Assembly (NCBI RefSeq): GCF_025840185.1 | Contig: NZ_JAMPJU010000014.1 | Coordinates: forward strand, 28,085-92,084 | Direction: 5' to 3' | Length of the DNA: 64,000 nt | Source: Brenneria izbisi | Lineage (GTDB): Bacteria; Pseudomonadota; Gammaproteobacteria; Enterobacterales; Enterobacteriaceae | Part shown: positions 10,031-20,611 of the stretch, one piece after another | Layout: each line of letters begins with the position of its first letter | Position numbering within the stretch: the stretch's first letter is position 1 | Position numbers and translations under genes: made by a program | Notes under the pieces: generated by a model | The model's input: only the letters and a program-made list of their open reading frames with translations | What the model was told of the DNA's origin: nothing | Databases searched by the model: none

Positions 10031-10621
10031 TTATGGCGCGAGATTGATCGCTTCCACCAGCATCCAGAGGGCGGTGATCACCAGCGATAATCCCATAACG
10101 CCGTTGAACAACCGCAGTTTTCTGGGATCCTGAAGGTGCTTGCCGATGCGATCGCCAAGCGCCGCCCACAGCAGAATGCATGGCAGATTCAGCGCCATAA
10201 AGCCGATCATGACTGTTAAAACACCGCTGTTGGCCGCATAGAGCAGCGCCACGTTGCTGGACATGAGCCAGGCTTTGGGGTTGACTGCCTGGAATAACGC
10301 GCCCTGAAGCAGGGTGAGCGGCTTACTTTTTCCATTCAGTTCCGGCGCGGACGCACGCGCAATTTTCCACGACAGCCACAGCAGATAGGCACACCCCACC
10401 ACGGTGAGCGGTACTCTTACCGCGCTCATTCCGCTAAGCAACAGATCCAGCGCCATCCCCATCAGCGCCGTTTGCAACGCGCAGCCGATCAGAACGCCCA
10501 ATAACATTGGCAATGTACGCCGTATGCCAAAATTGACCCCGGAGGTCGCCAGCAACAGATTGTTGGGACCGGGGGTAATCGACATAACCGTGACATAGCT
10601 GAAGAAAGAGGGATCGAGCAT
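10031..10621 (-). CDS. LysE/RhtB-family amino-acid exporter
   Basis: The protein (196 aa) has the family opening MSITPGPNNLLLATSGVNFG and about six hydrophobic helices, which fit a LysE/RhtB efflux protein. The substrate cannot be told from sequence. The ATG at 10621 (MLDPSFFSY) is preceded by AAGGAA, and a longer in-frame extension upstream is not supported. It is divergent from a MocR-type regulator with a shared 139-bp control region, an arrangement common for exporters controlled by their neighbour. Its stop lies directly after the fhuB stop on the opposite strand. Confidence 0.88.
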   Translation of the reverse strand: MLDPSFFSYVTVMSITPGPNNLLLATSGVNFGIRRTLPMLLGVLIGCALQTALMGMALDLLLSGMSAVRVPLTVVGCAYLLWLSWKIARASAPELNGKSKPLTLLQGALFQAVNPKAWLMSSNVALLYAANSGVLTVMIGFMALNLPCILLWAALGDRIGKHLQDPRKLRLFNGVMGLSLVITALWMLVEAINLAP

Positions 10622-10706
10622 GGTGCGTTCCTTTTTACACTGAGTGAGAACACCATCATAAGAGAGAAAAAGGAGATGGTAACAGATACACAAAAAGATT
10701 ATTGTA

Positions 10707-10743
10707 ATGAGTACAGATGCTTTGAATGATTAACTGTACTCAT
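10707..10743. promoter_or_regulatory. Candidate operator between the LysE exporter and the MocR regulator
   Basis: ATGAGTACAG (10707-10716) and CTGTACTCAT (10734-10743) form a perfect 10-bp inverted repeat with a 17-bp spacer, so the arm centres are 27 bp apart. It lies in the divergent promoter region, next to the regulator start at 10761. This is the most likely binding site of the GntR-type domain, perhaps autoregulatory. Confidence 0.6.
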
Positions 10744-10760
10744 CGGTTGGCGAGGTAATT

Positions 10761-12221
10761 GTGTCCATTATCGATCCGCAGGAAAACACGCTTTATCAAC
10801 AGTTGGCGGAAACCTTCGCCACAGCGATTCATCAGGGAACCTGGCCGCCGGGAAGTCGTTTACCGGCTATCCGTCGCGTAGCGGGATCGCATCAGGTGAG
10901 TGTCAATACCGTGCTTAATGCCTGGCGTATTCTTGAGGATCGCGGTTTGATCGAGGCGCGTCCGCAATCCGGCTATTTTGTACGCGGGCGGTTGCCACCG
11001 TTGACGAAATCTCCGCGGCATCGTGCTCAGGTCATCATTCCCGGCAGTGAAAAACTGGATCTGATCGATACGGTTTTTGCCGCGCAGAATCATCCCGATT
11101 ACCTTAATATTTCTCTTGCCTGCCCACAAAACAGCGATTTTTATCCCAGCGCGAAGATCAGCCGCATTACTGCTTCGCTTCTGCGTCGTTATCCTGACAT
11201 CATTGGCCGCTACGCCTTACCGCCGGGCAGCGAGCGGCTGCGCCGTGAAGTGGCGCGGCGGGCGATGGACTCAGGCATCGCGTTGGGCGGCGATGATATC
11301 ACTGTCACCCACGGCTGCATGGAGGCGATGCAGTTGGCATTACGGGCAGTGACCCAACCGGGCGACTGCGTGGGGCTGGAAACGCCGACCTATTTTTATC
11401 TGTTTCCATTGCTGGCCAGTCTGGGACTGAAAACAGTGGAAATTCCGACCGATCCGCAGCGCGGACTATCCCTGGATGCGCTAGAGATGTTGCTTTCGGA
11501 ACGACGGCTTCAGGCGATCATCGCCATGCCCAATGTACAAAATCCGCTGGGGTGCAGCATGACGCTGGCAGACAAAAAGCGACTGGCGAAATTGGTGAAC
11601 GACTATCAGGTTCCGCTGATAGAAGACGGTTTGTATAGCGAGCTACAGTTTAACTGGCCGCTTTCCCCGGCGGTCAAGGCGTTCGATCGCGACGGCTGGG
11701 TGATTTACTGTTCCAGCTTCACCAAGACGCTGGCCCCCGATTTTCGTATCGGCTGGATGGCGGCGGGCCGTTTCAGTGCGAAGATTGCGCGGCTGAAAGC
11801 CGTGTCGTCAATGGCGGAGTCCGCGCTGTTGTCGGAGACGCTGGCGCAATTTCTGGAATCCGGCGGATACGATCACCATCTGCGCACGTTGCGCCGTCGC
11901 TATGCCGCCCAGTTGGATGAAGCCCGTGGGCTGATTGTCCGCCATTTTCCGCAAGGCACGCGCGCCACCCAGCCGCAAGGCGGTTTTGTCTTCTGGCTGG
12001 AAATGCCTGGCGAGGTGGATGGCGTGGCGCTGTTTCATCGTCTGTTGCAGGAAAAGATCTGCGTGACGCCCGGCGCGCTTTACACCTTAAGCGACCGCTG
12101 CCGACACGCCATTCGTCTGTCCTGTTGTTATCCTTTTGATGAACGTTATCAGTATGCGCTTAAACGGGCGGGGGCGCTGGCCTGCGAAATGAGCGGCATT
12201 GCGCCCCCGGATGAAGTTTAA
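10761..12221 (+). CDS. MocR-type regulator (GntR DNA-binding plus aminotransferase-like domain)
   Basis: The N-terminal winged helix (about residues 10-75, with SRLPAIRRVAGSHQVSVNTVLNAWRILEDRGLI split over its core) is a GntR fold. The rest (about 110-480) is a PLP-dependent fold type I domain with the Lys region SSFTKTLAPDFRIGWMAAG. The family uses PLP or a PLP adduct as a signal. The start is GTG 10761 behind GAGG. It is divergent from the LysE exporter, its likely target. It ends 14 bp from hemL on the opposite strand. Which amino acid or vitamin it responds to is unknown. Confidence 0.9.
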   Translation: MSIIDPQENTLYQQLAETFATAIHQGTWPPGSRLPAIRRVAGSHQVSVNTVLNAWRILEDRGLIEARPQSGYFVRGRLPPLTKSPRHRAQVIIPGSEKLDLIDTVFAAQNHPDYLNISLACPQNSDFYPSAKISRITASLLRRYPDIIGRYALPPGSERLRREVARRAMDSGIALGGDDITVTHGCMEAMQLALRAVTQPGDCVGLETPTYFYLFPLLASLGLKTVEIPTDPQRGLSLDALEMLLSERRLQAIIAMPNVQNPLGCSMTLADKKRLAKLVNDYQVPLIEDGLYSELQFNWPLSPAVKAFDRDGWVIYCSSFTKTLAPDFRIGWMAAGRFSAKIARLKAVSSMAESALLSETLAQFLESGGYDHHLRTLRRRYAAQLDEARGLIVRHFPQGTRATQPQGGFVFWLEMPGEVDGVALFHRLLQEKICVTPGALYTLSDRCRHAIRLSCCYPFDERYQYALKRAGALACEMSGIAPPDEV

Positions 12222-12235
12222 TTTCGCGCCTTACC

Positions 12236-13516
12236 TTACAAACGCGCAAAGCAACGTTGCGCTGCTTCTATTGTGCGTTCAATATCCTGTTGACTGTGAG
12301 CCAGCGACATAAATCCGGCTTCGAAGGCGGAAGGCGCCAGATAGACGCCTTGTTCCAGCATCATATGGAAGAAGCGCTTGAAGCGTTCCACGTCGCACCG
12401 CATCACATCCTGATAGCAGGTCACGCGGTCGGCGTCGGTAAAGAACAGACCGAACATGCCGCCCGCCTGATTGACCACCAGCGGGATATGTTCCGCTTTG
12501 GCGGCGGACAGCAGCCCTGCGGCAAGCTGTTGCGTCAGTTCCGTCAGTTTCTGATGGACGCCGGGTTTGGCCACTTCCGTCAGGCAGGCGAAACCCGCCG
12601 CCATCGCAATCGGGTTGCCGGAGAGCGTACCGGCCTGATACACCGGGCCGACCGGCGCCAGCGCCTGCATCACTTCGCGTTTGCCGCCGAACGCGCCAAC
12701 CGGCATGCCGCCGCCGATAATTTTGCCCAGACAGGTTAAATCGGGCTGAACGCCATAGTGAGCTTGCGCGCCCGCCAGCGCCACGCGAAAACCGGTCATC
12801 ACTTCATCAATGATGAACAGCGCGCCGAATTCGTCGCACAGCGCGCGCAACCCCGGCAGGAATTCCGGCAATGGCGGCACGCAGTTCATATTGCCGGCCA
12901 CCGGTTCGACAATAATCGCGGCGATGTCTTGCGGGTATTGCTCAAACGCGGCGCGCACCGAGGATAAGTCATTATAGGTACAGGTCAGTGTGTGGCGGGC
13001 GACGTCGGCGGGTACGCCGGGCGAGTTGGGCTGTCCCAGCGTCAAGGCGCCGGAACCGGCTTTGACCAGCAGACAATCGGCATGACCGTGATAGCATCCT
13101 TCAAACTTGATGATTTTATCGCGCCCGGTATAGCCGCGGGCCAGACGAATGGCGCTCATGGTGGCTTCCGTCCCGGAGTTCACCATGCGCACCATATCCA
13201 TGCCGGGCATCAGCGATGTCACCAGCCGAGCCATTTGCACTTCGATTTCCGTTGGCGCGCCAAAGCTTAATCCGTGCTCCGCCGCCGCGATCACCGCCTG
13301 ACGAATGGCCGGGTGGTTATGTCCCAGCACCATCGGCCCCCAGGAACCGACGTAATCGATATAGCATTGACCATCTGCGTCATAAAGGTAGGCGCCGTCC
13401 GCCCGTTCGATAAACAGCGGCACGCCGCCGACGCCGTTGAACGCGCGTACCGGCGAGTTGACGCCGCCCGGAATAAGTTGCTGTGCCGCGGCATACAGAC
13501 TTTCAGATTTGTTCAT
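12236..13516 (-). CDS. hemL: Glutamate-1-semialdehyde 2,1-aminomutase
   Basis: This 426-aa PLP enzyme converts glutamate-1-semialdehyde to 5-aminolevulinate in the C5 heme pathway. Length equals E. coli HemL. Family segments are [32 protein letters not shown] ([13 protein letters not shown]) and the PLP lysine in [18 protein letters not shown] ribosome site AGGAT precedes the ATG. In E. coli clcA lies between hemL and erpA and fhuB lies on the other side, so the local order has been rearranged. Confidence 0.97.
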   Translation of the reverse strand: MNKSESLYAAAQQLIPGGVNSPVRAFNGVGGVPLFIERADGAYLYDADGQCYIDYVGSWGPMVLGHNHPAIRQAVIAAAEHGLSFGAPTEIEVQMARLVTSLMPGMDMVRMVNSGTEATMSAIRLARGYTGRDKIIKFEGCYHGHADCLLVKAGSGALTLGQPNSPGVPADVARHTLTCTYNDLSSVRAAFEQYPQDIAAIIVEPVAGNMNCVPPLPEFLPGLRALCDEFGALFIIDEVMTGFRVALAGAQAHYGVQPDLTCLGKIIGGGMPVGAFGGKREVMQALAPVGPVYQAGTLSGNPIAMAAGFACLTEVAKPGVHQKLTELTQQLAAGLLSAAKAEHIPLVVNQAGGMFGLFFTDADRVTCYQDVMRCDVERFKRFFHMMLEQGVYLAPSAFEAGFMSLAHSQQDIERTIEAAQRCFARL

Positions 13517-13785
13517 TAAGTGATCCTGACATTGTGATTATCATGGAAAGTAAGGCCATTCTAATCAACTGCCCACGGTTATGAAATCGTTGTACTGGCC
13601 CGTGGTTAAAAACATAACGTGCCATCGCCAATGAGATCACTGGCTGTGCCGCAGGCGGCGTTGCATAATATGGCGATTAATTCAGCGGCCAGTGTCAAAT
13701 CTTGAACGTTTTCGCTTACTGCCGGATAATAAGTCTATGAGTGTGGGCGTATCACCTGATAAGCCCTGAGTTGGGAGTAAAAAAG

Positions 13786-14130
13786 ATGAGCGACGATATA
13801 GCATTGCCACTGCAATTTACCGATGCGGCAGCCATCAAGGTGAAGAACCTGATTGCTGATGAAGAGAATCCTGATCTGAAACTTCGGGTTTATATTACGG
13901 GTGGCGGTTGCAGCGGCTTCCAATACGGTTTTACCTTTGATGATCAAATCAACGAAGGCGACATGACCATTGAAAAGCAAGGCGTTGCTCTGGTGGTCGA
14001 TCCGATGAGCCTGCAATATCTGGTGGGGGGGGCGGTGGACTACACGGAAGGGTTGGAAGGTTCGCGTTTTATCGTCACCAACCCGAATGCCAAAACCACT
14101 TGCGGTTGTGGTTCCTCTTTCAGTATCTGA
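13786..14130 (+). CDS. erpA: Iron-sulfur cluster insertion protein ErpA
   Basis: The A-type Fe-S carrier (114 aa, identical in length to E. coli) delivers clusters to apoproteins, including IspG/IspH in the isoprenoid pathway. The three conserved cysteines are in [11 protein letters not shown] and [12 protein letters not shown]. The start is ATG 13786 with GGGAG upstream. It is divergent from hemL with 269 bp between them and ends in a strong terminator. Confidence 0.96.
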   Translation: MSDDIALPLQFTDAAAIKVKNLIADEENPDLKLRVYITGGGCSGFQYGFTFDDQINEGDMTIEKQGVALVVDPMSLQYLVGGAVDYTEGLEGSRFIVTNPNAKTTCGCGSSFSI

Positions 14131-14149
14131 TAAGTCATTGCGCCGGTTG

Positions 14150-14187
14150 AAAAACCCGTGCGGCCATCATCGGCGCACGGGTTTTTT
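14150..14187. terminator. Bidirectional terminator between erpA and btuF
   Basis: AAAACCCGTGC (from 14151) pairs with GCACGGGTTTTTT (14175-14187). It has A's on the left and T's on the right, so it can serve both convergent genes. Confidence 0.85.
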
Positions 14188-14200
14188 ATGCGCGGGATGG

Positions 14201-15016
14201 CTAATCGCGCGATAACTGCCGGCAGATCTGTTGGGCCGCCAGCAGTAAACGCGGCCCGCTGCGATTAAACCAATCCTCATTCACCGCGATCACCGGAACA
14301 TCGAGTTGAGGTTTCCAGAACGCCTGCGTATTGGCAATGGCAGAGGTTGTACCGCTGATGATAATCGCCTGCGGCGCACGCCTTAAGACCTGTTCCCGAC
14401 TGACCTGCGGCCAGGGTGCCGGGCTGTCGTTAAAAATATTCCGCGCGCCGCACAGTGACACGATCTGACTTTGCAGGGTGTCTTTCGACGAGGTAAAAAG
14501 CGGTTGCGAGCCAAACTGTATAAAGACGCGCAACGGCGGGCGAGTTTTGCCGACATCGCGTTGCCGTAAATCCGTTATTTGCCGACGAAACGCGGCAGCG
14601 GCGTCTTCTGCCTGCTCAGGATGGCTGCTGTAAGTCGCCAACTGTTGCAGCGCGGCGGGAATGGCGTCCAGCGTTTTGGGATCAAGATAAACGATGGGAA
14701 TGCCGAAATTGGCCAGTTGTTCCAGCGGCCTTTGCGCGTTGCCTTCGCGCCAGGCCAGAATGAGATCAGGCTTGAGCGCCAGGATCCGCTCCAGATTGAT
14801 CCCCTGCCAGGACGCCACCTGCTCCAGCTTTTTCGCCTCTGGCGGATAGTCCGACCAGGCGCTGACTGCGATCAATTGCTCGCCCATGCCCGCCGCATAA
14901 GCGAGTTCTGTAGCATGGGGCGCCAGACTGATTACGCGTTCGGGCGCGGCGTTTGCCGTCGCCAGCAGTGAAAAAAGCAGACCACCCAGCAGGCGGCGCG
15001 TCCATGACTTCATCAT
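14201..15016 (-). CDS. btuF: Vitamin B12 periplasmic binding protein
   Basis: The 271-aa product has a signal peptide (residues 1-23, ending LLATANA) and the class III binding-protein fold. Family segments include [17 protein letters not shown] and [24 protein letters not shown]. It carries cobalamin to BtuCD. The start lies 2 bp after the mtnN stop, so mtnN-btuF are co-transcribed as in E. coli. Confidence 0.94.
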   Translation of the reverse strand: MMKSWTRRLLGGLLFSLLATANAAPERVISLAPHATELAYAAGMGEQLIAVSAWSDYPPEAKKLEQVASWQGINLERILALKPDLILAWREGNAQRPLEQLANFGIPIVYLDPKTLDAIPAALQQLATYSSHPEQAEDAAAAFRRQITDLRQRDVGKTRPPLRVFIQFGSQPLFTSSKDTLQSQIVSLCGARNIFNDSPAPWPQVSREQVLRRAPQAIIISGTTSAIANTQAFWKPQLDVPVIAVNEDWFNRSGPRLLLAAQQICRQLSRD

Positions 15017-15018
15017 GA

Positions 15019-15717
15019 TTAATGCCTGGCCAGCGCCTGCAACATGGTTTCCACCATCCGGGTGGATTGCTCGGCGGCCACAGCCAGGAATGCGTCGAAA
15101 CTGAGGTGCGATTCCTGATCGGCCACGTCGGAAATGGCGCGCACGATAACAAAAGGAACACCAAACTGATGGCAGACATGCGCCACCGCAGTGGCTTCCA
15201 TTTCTACCGCGATAGCCTGAGGGAAAGTGTTGCGGATACGCGCCAGCGGTTCGGCGCCGTTGATGAAGGCATCGCCGCTGACCACCAGACCACGTACGGC
15301 ATTGAGTTGCAGCCGGGCAATCGCATCCTGCGCCAGCGTAATTAAACGCTCATCGGCGATGAACGCCGCCGGACAGCCCGCCATCTGACCGGGTTCATAG
15401 CCAAACGCGGTCACATCGGCATCGTGATAGCGCACCTCATCGGAAACCACAATATCGCCGACGTTCAGGGTGGACGCGAGTCCGCCGGCGGAACCGGTAT
15501 TAATCACCACATCCGGCTGGCAATGCTCCAGCAGCAAGGTGGTGCCCAACGCGGCGGACACTTTGCCAATCCCGGATTTCAGTAATGCGACATCCACACC
15601 GTTTAACTGTCCGCTGTAGATTTCACACCCGGCGCGCTGCAAGATCTGCCGATTTTCGATGCGATCGCGCAGCAGCGTCACTTCTTGTTCCATAGCGCCG
15701 ATAATGCCGACTTTCAT
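15019..15717 (-). CDS. mtnN: 5'-methylthioadenosine/S-adenosylhomocysteine nucleosidase
   Basis: The enzyme (232 aa, E. coli length) cleaves adenine from methylthioadenosine, S-adenosylhomocysteine and 5'-deoxyadenosine. Visible motifs are [21 protein letters not shown], the nucleoside-binding [13 protein letters not shown] and the catalytic Asp in RAISDVAD. I chose ATG 15717 because the protein then aligns with the family and GGGGA precedes it. An upstream ATG would add 11 residues. It is divergent from dgt. Confidence 0.96.
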   Translation of the reverse strand: MKVGIIGAMEQEVTLLRDRIENRQILQRAGCEIYSGQLNGVDVALLKSGIGKVSAALGTTLLLEHCQPDVVINTGSAGGLASTLNVGDIVVSDEVRYHDADVTAFGYEPGQMAGCPAAFIADERLITLAQDAIARLQLNAVRGLVVSGDAFINGAEPLARIRNTFPQAIAVEMEATAVAHVCHQFGVPFVIVRAISDVADQESHLSFDAFLAVAAEQSTRMVETMLQALARH

Positions 15718-15836
15718 AAAGATCCCCACAAATTTTGTTATAAATAGCATGAGTATAGTGTCAGCTAGTCTATCATGGCTGACAAGAGTAAATGGAGCGT
15801 GTGAACTGACGTTAGCGGTGTTACATGGAGAATCGT

Positions 15837-17345
15837 ATGTCTGATATCGATTTTACGAAGAAGATAAGCTTCCAGCGGCCCTTTAGCGCCGAGATTACAA
15901 CCGAGGATGAATATGCCGTCGTTCGTCAGTTTGAAAGCGATCGCGGACGCATCATCAATTCCGCGGCGATCCGCCGCCTTCAGCAAAAAACGCAGGTCTT
16001 TCCGCTGGAGCGCAATTCCGCGGTGCGCTCACGTCTGACTCACTCTATGGAAGTGCAACAGGTAGGACGTTATATCGTTAAAGAGATCCTTCATCGCTTG
16101 AAAGAAGCAGACCGACTCAAGGAACTGGGACTGGAAAACCGGCAGACCCCGTTTGAAAGCATGGTGGAAATGGCGTGTCTGATGCATGACATCGGCAATC
16201 CGCCATTCGGTCATTTTGGCGAATCCGCGATCAATAACTGGTTCTGCCGGTTAATGGACATTGACTCTCTTAGCGATAAAGCAAACCATGAAGACCGCTG
16301 CCGGGTCGATTTCCTGCGGATGCAGGATGACGGGTTGAATGAGTTGCGCGGCAGAATTCGTCAGGATTTAAGTCATTTTGAAGGCAATGCCCAGGCTATC
16401 CGCTTGGTGCATACCTTGCTCAAACTGAATCTGACCTACGGTCAGGTCGGCTGCATCCTGAAATATACCCGTCCCGCCTACTGGTGCGAAAAAATCCCCG
16501 CTGAATACGATTATCTGATGAAAAAGCCGGGTTATTATCTGGCGGAGGAAACGTTCGTCATCCGTTTGCGCAACGAGTTATCAATGGGCGAATTTCATCG
16601 TTATCCGCTGACTTACATCATGGAAGCGGCGGACGATATCTCTTACTGCATTGCCGATTTAGAAGACGCGGTTGAAAAAGATATTCTCACTATTGAACAA
16701 CTCCACAATCATCTGCGCGACGCCTGGGGCGAAGTGAAGAGCGGCGATCTGTTTGCCAAAACCGTCGGCAGGGCGTATGAGGGCCGTGAACGTCAACCGT
16801 GGCGCAGCGTGAACGATCAGTTTTTTATGAACCTGCGCGTCAATACCGTCGCCAAAATGGTGCCGCATGCTTCACAACGCTTTATCGATAATTTACCGGC
16901 GATTTATGCCGGGTCGTTTAATCATGCGTTGTTGGAAGATGACAGCCCGCAGAATCGCCTGCTGAAAGTATTCAAACATGTTGCACTGAAGCATGTGTTT
17001 AATCACTATGAAGTGGAGCAGCTTGAACTACAGGGATATCGGGTTATCCGTGGGCTGCTGGATATTTATAGCCCGTTGCTTGAGATGTCATACCGGGATT
17101 TCAGCCAGTTGGTGAAAGAAGATAGTCATAAACACTATCCTATTGAAACCCGGCTATACCATAAATTATCCCGTAAGCACTGCCTGGCTTACCGTGAAGC
17201 GGTGGAGAAGTTGCAAGGCCTGTCCGTCAAAGAGCGTGAGATCCGCGAATATTATTATCGCGCCCGTTTGATTCAGGACTACATCAGCGGTATGACCGAT
17301 TTATATGCTTACGATGAGTATCGGAAATTGATGGCGGCGGAATAA
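15837..17345 (+). CDS. dgt: dGTP triphosphohydrolase
   Basis: This HD-domain enzyme (502 aa) hydrolyses dGTP to deoxyguanosine and triphosphate. The metal-binding residues are in [10 protein letters not shown] and [16 protein letters not shown]. The segment [22 protein letters not shown] is also typical. ATG 15837 is chosen because GGAG lies 7 bases upstream. An ATG at 15825 is in frame and would add four residues. It is followed by degP, as in E. coli. Confidence 0.95.
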   Translation: MSDIDFTKKISFQRPFSAEITTEDEYAVVRQFESDRGRIINSAAIRRLQQKTQVFPLERNSAVRSRLTHSMEVQQVGRYIVKEILHRLKEADRLKELGLENRQTPFESMVEMACLMHDIGNPPFGHFGESAINNWFCRLMDIDSLSDKANHEDRCRVDFLRMQDDGLNELRGRIRQDLSHFEGNAQAIRLVHTLLKLNLTYGQVGCILKYTRPAYWCEKIPAEYDYLMKKPGYYLAEETFVIRLRNELSMGEFHRYPLTYIMEAADDISYCIADLEDAVEKDILTIEQLHNHLRDAWGEVKSGDLFAKTVGRAYEGRERQPWRSVNDQFFMNLRVNTVAKMVPHASQRFIDNLPAIYAGSFNHALLEDDSPQNRLLKVFKHVALKHVFNHYEVEQLELQGYRVIRGLLDIYSPLLEMSYRDFSQLVKEDSHKHYPIETRLYHKLSRKHCLAYREAVEKLQGLSVKEREIREYYYRARLIQDYISGMTDLYAYDEYRKLMAAE

Positions 17346-17399
17346 GATTTTTTGTAAAGCGGGTCAATACTTTCTTACGCTTCAGCCTCTTCCCAATCT

Positions 17400-17426
17400 G
17401 AACTTTATTGGTCCATATTTATCTCA
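17400..17426 (+). promoter_or_regulatory. SigmaE promoter of degP
   Basis: GAACTT (17400-17405), a 16-bp spacer and TCTCA (17422-17426) match the extracytoplasmic-stress promoter pattern and the spacing of the E. coli degP promoter. It lies about 65 bp upstream of the degP ATG. The sigma factor gene rpoE is also in this window. Confidence 0.75.
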
Positions 17427-17490
17427 TACAGCACGACCATAGCGTGTGGGCCGTAAGACTTGCCTGTTGATAAATATGAGACCTATCCCT

Positions 17491-18933
17491 ATGAAAAGAA
17501 AATCATTGGTTCTAAGCGCGCTGACCTTAGCTCTGGCGATGGCCATCGTGCCTGTCGCGGCGAATGCGGCTGAGTCAGTCTCCTCCTCTTCCTTGCCTGC
17601 CAGCGGACAACTGCCCAGCCTGGCGCCGATGTTGGAAAAAGTGATGCCTTCCGTCGTCAGTATCGTTGTGGAAGGGCATACCAATGTCGATCAAGCGCGT
17701 ATTCCGTCACAGCTTCAGCCTTTCTTTGGCAAGGATTCACCGTTCTGTCAGGAAGGTTCGCCATTCCAGCAATCCCCCATGTGTCAGGGGGACGACGGCG
17801 ATGAAGGGCAACCCTCCAGACAGCAGAATTTTCAGGCGCTGGGCGCCGGGGTGGTGATCAATGCGGAAAAAGGCTATGTGGTCACCAATAACCATGTCGT
17901 TGACGATGCTGATAAAATTCAGGTCAGGCTCAGCGATGGACGTAAATATGATGCCAAGGTCATCGGCAAAGATCCGCGTGCGGATATTGCGTTGGTGCAG
18001 CTAAAAGATTTTAAAAACCTGACCGCCATCAAACTGGCCGATTCAGATCAGTTACGCGTCGGGGATTATACCGTGGCGATCGGCAACCCTTATGGATTGG
18101 GGGAAACGGCAACTTCCGGCATTGTGTCTGCGTTGGGGCGCAGTGGACTGAATATTGAAAATTATGAAAACTTTATTCAGACCGATGCGGCGATCAACCG
18201 TGGGAATTCCGGCGGCGCGCTGGTGAATCTCAACGGTGAGTTGATTGGCCTGAATACGGCGATCCTGGCGCCGGACGGCGGCAACATCGGGATCGGTTTT
18301 GCCATTCCCAGCAATATGGTGAAAAGTCTGGTCGGGCAGATCGTCGAATTCGGTGAGGTAAGACGAGGCGAGTTGGGGATCACCGGAACGGAATTGAACT
18401 CGGAACTGGCGCAGGCCATGAAAGTGGATGCGCAGCGCGGCGCATTTGTCAGTCAGGTTCAACCAAAGTCCGCGGCGGCGGCGGCGGGTATAAAAGCAGG
18501 CGACGTGATTGTTTCGTTAAACGGCAAAGCAATCAGCAGCTTTGCGGCGTTGCGCGCTCAGGTCGGCTCATTACCGGTCGGCAGCAAGATTGCGCTGGGG
18601 CTGTTGCGCGACGGAAAACCGTTGACGATCAATGTGACGCTTCAGCAAAGCAGCCAGACTCAGGTGGCGTCAGGTAACCTCTATACGGGGATTGAAGGCG
18701 CTGAATTGAGCAACACGGAGTTGGATGGTGAGAAGGGCGTCAAGGTTGATAATGTCAAGGCTGGCTCGGCTGCTGAGAAAATTGGTCTGAAAAAGGACGA
18801 CATTATCTTTGGCGTCAATCAGCAGCCGGTACGGAATATTGGCGAGTTGCGTAAAATTCTCGACAGCAAGCCTGCGGTGTTGGCGCTGAATATTCGGCGT
18901 GGCGATAGCAATATCTATTTGTTAACTCAGTAA
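17491..18933 (+). CDS. degP: Periplasmic serine endoprotease/chaperone DegP
   Basis: The 480-aa product has a signal peptide (residues 1-27, ending ANA), an LA loop with a disulfide-forming Cys pair (DSPFCQEGSPFQQSPMCQG), and a trypsin-like domain. The triad is His in TNNHVVDD, Asp in DPRADIALVQ and Ser in RGNSGGALV. Two PDZ domains follow. It degrades or refolds misfolded envelope proteins. The start at ATG 17491 gives the proper signal peptide. Confidence 0.96.
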   Translation: MKRKSLVLSALTLALAMAIVPVAANAAESVSSSSLPASGQLPSLAPMLEKVMPSVVSIVVEGHTNVDQARIPSQLQPFFGKDSPFCQEGSPFQQSPMCQGDDGDEGQPSRQQNFQALGAGVVINAEKGYVVTNNHVVDDADKIQVRLSDGRKYDAKVIGKDPRADIALVQLKDFKNLTAIKLADSDQLRVGDYTVAIGNPYGLGETATSGIVSALGRSGLNIENYENFIQTDAAINRGNSGGALVNLNGELIGLNTAILAPDGGNIGIGFAIPSNMVKSLVGQIVEFGEVRRGELGITGTELNSELAQAMKVDAQRGAFVSQVQPKSAAAAAGIKAGDVIVSLNGKAISSFAALRAQVGSLPVGSKIALGLLRDGKPLTINVTLQQSSQTQVASGNLYTGIEGAELSNTELDGEKGVKVDNVKAGSAAEKIGLKKDDIIFGVNQQPVRNIGELRKILDSKPAVLALNIRRGDSNIYLLTQ

Positions 18934-18945
18934 TTTTTTATCTAA

Positions 18946-18969
18946 AGCCGGGTGCGAACGCACCCGGCT
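18946..18969. terminator. Hairpin downstream of degP
   Basis: AGCCGGGTGCG and CGCACCCGGCT pair perfectly over 11 bp with a 2-base loop. No T-run follows, so it may be a processing or stabilising hairpin rather than a true intrinsic terminator. Confidence 0.5.
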
Positions 18970-19108
18970 GACGCCGTTTCCCGCCATATTTTGTGAGTTC
19001 TTCCACAGTTTCAAACGAATTCCCAGTTCTTTGTTAATTTGCACAATGTGCAGCGCCGCACGTAACGTTATGCTGGTGCAATTGTCAGTGTTGCTGTCCG
19101 AGGTGGAA

Positions 19109-20272
19109 ATGGCGTCGTATCATCTTAATGCTAGGATGGCGCAGGATATCGTTGCGCGGACCATGCAGATCATTGATAGCAATATCAATGTGATGGATGA
19201 TCGCGGCAAAATTATCGGCAGCGGCGATCAGGAGCGGTTAGGTGAATTGCACGAGGGAGCGCTGCTGGCGTTATCTCAGGGACGGGTCGTCGATATTGAT
19301 GATGCGGTGGCGCGTCATTTACACGGCGTGCGTCCCGGCATCAATCTGCCGCTGCGTATTGATGGCGAAATTGTGGGCGTTATCGGTCTGACCGGGAATC
19401 CCACCCAGTTGCGGCAATATGGCGAACTGGTCTGCATGACGGCTGAAATGATGTTGGAACAGGCCAGGCTGCTGCATATGCTGGCGCAGGATAGCCGTCT
19501 GCGCGAAGAGCTGGTTTTGAACCTGATTCGTACCGATGAGTTATCGCCTGCGTTGATGGAGTGGGCGCAGCGTTTGGGTATCGACCTGAATAAGCCGCGG
19601 GTTGTGGCTGTGCTGGAGGTTGATAGCGGGCAACTCGGCGTAGACAGCGCGATGGCGGAGTTGCAGCAGCTACAGACGCTACTGACCACGCCTGAGCGCG
19701 ACAACTTGATCGCCATTGTGTCTTTGACCGAAATGGTGGTGCTGAAGCCCGCCTTGAACAGTCATGGGCGCTGGGATGCGGAAGAACATCGCCGTCGGGT
19801 TGACCATTTGCTGTCCCGTATGGCGGAAAGCAGCCGTCTGCGGATCCGTCTGGCGCTAGGGAACTATTTTCCCGGTGCGGGCAGTATCGCCCGCTCTTAT
19901 CGTACCGCTCGAACCACCATGAGCGTCGGCAAGCAGCGTATGCCGTCACAGCGTTGTTATTTCTATCAGGATCTGATGCTGCCGGTATTGCTGGATAGTT
20001 TGCGCGGCGGCTGGCAGGCGAATGAACTGATTCGTCCTCTGACCAAACTGAAGGCGATGGATGGCAACGGATTGTTGCGCCGGACGCTGGGGGCCTGGTT
20101 TCGCAATAATGTTCAGCCCGGCGCGACCGCCAAGACGCTGTTTATCCATCGTAATACGTTGGAGTACCGCCTTAATCGCATTTCTGAACTCACCGGCCTG
20201 GATCTGGGTAATTTCGATGATCGTCTGTTGTTGTATGTTGCCCTGCAACTCGATGAAGAAGACTCAGTCTGA
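19109..20272 (+). CDS. cdaR: Carbohydrate diacid regulator CdaR
   Basis: The 387-aa protein has an N-terminal sugar-diacid recognition domain (MAQDIVARTMQIIDSNINVMDDRGKI split over residues 10-36) and a C-terminal PucR-type helix-turn-helix (TAKTLFIHRNTLEYRLNRIS). In E. coli it activates genes for glucarate, galactarate and glycerate use. ATG 19109 with GAGGTGGA upstream gives the family length. No diacid catabolic gene is in the window. Confidence 0.94.
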   Translation: MASYHLNARMAQDIVARTMQIIDSNINVMDDRGKIIGSGDQERLGELHEGALLALSQGRVVDIDDAVARHLHGVRPGINLPLRIDGEIVGVIGLTGNPTQLRQYGELVCMTAEMMLEQARLLHMLAQDSRLREELVLNLIRTDELSPALMEWAQRLGIDLNKPRVVAVLEVDSGQLGVDSAMAELQQLQTLLTTPERDNLIAIVSLTEMVVLKPALNSHGRWDAEEHRRRVDHLLSRMAESSRLRIRLALGNYFPGAGSIARSYRTARTTMSVGKQRMPSQRCYFYQDLMLPVLLDSLRGGWQANELIRPLTKLKAMDGNGLLRRTLGAWFRNNVQPGATAKTLFIHRNTLEYRLNRISELTGLDLGNFDDRLLLYVALQLDEEDSV

Positions 20273-20611
20273 GAGGATTCAATACGCGGAGAATGACGCC
20301 GTCGGTTGCGCTCCTTTAATAAGGGAAGCCGCAGCGTTCTGTCTGAATGATGATTTACTTAGATTGAAAACTATTACATAACCATTAACAATATAACGCG
20401 ATAGCATAAATTATCGCGAAACAGTATTTTTGCCACTTTCCCATATCCTCTATTGTCACTTCCATATTGTCAGTCTGATAGCCGCGTTGGTTAAGCGCGT
20501 AAATCAGCCTTGCTCGTCGTTATTTATACGCTTACCTGATTCGCTATGTAACGAATAACCCGCTGCGTCGGGCAGGTTGATAAAGCTTGCAAATTCTAGG
20601 GAGTGATAACC
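20273..20611. other. cdaR-sbp intergenic region
   Basis: No gene seen. It is AT-rich and holds an inverted repeat CGCGATA (20397-20403)/TATCGCG (20412-20418) with an 8-base loop. This region must contain the promoter of the sulfate importer operon. CysB sites are too degenerate for me to call by eye. Confidence 0.5.
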
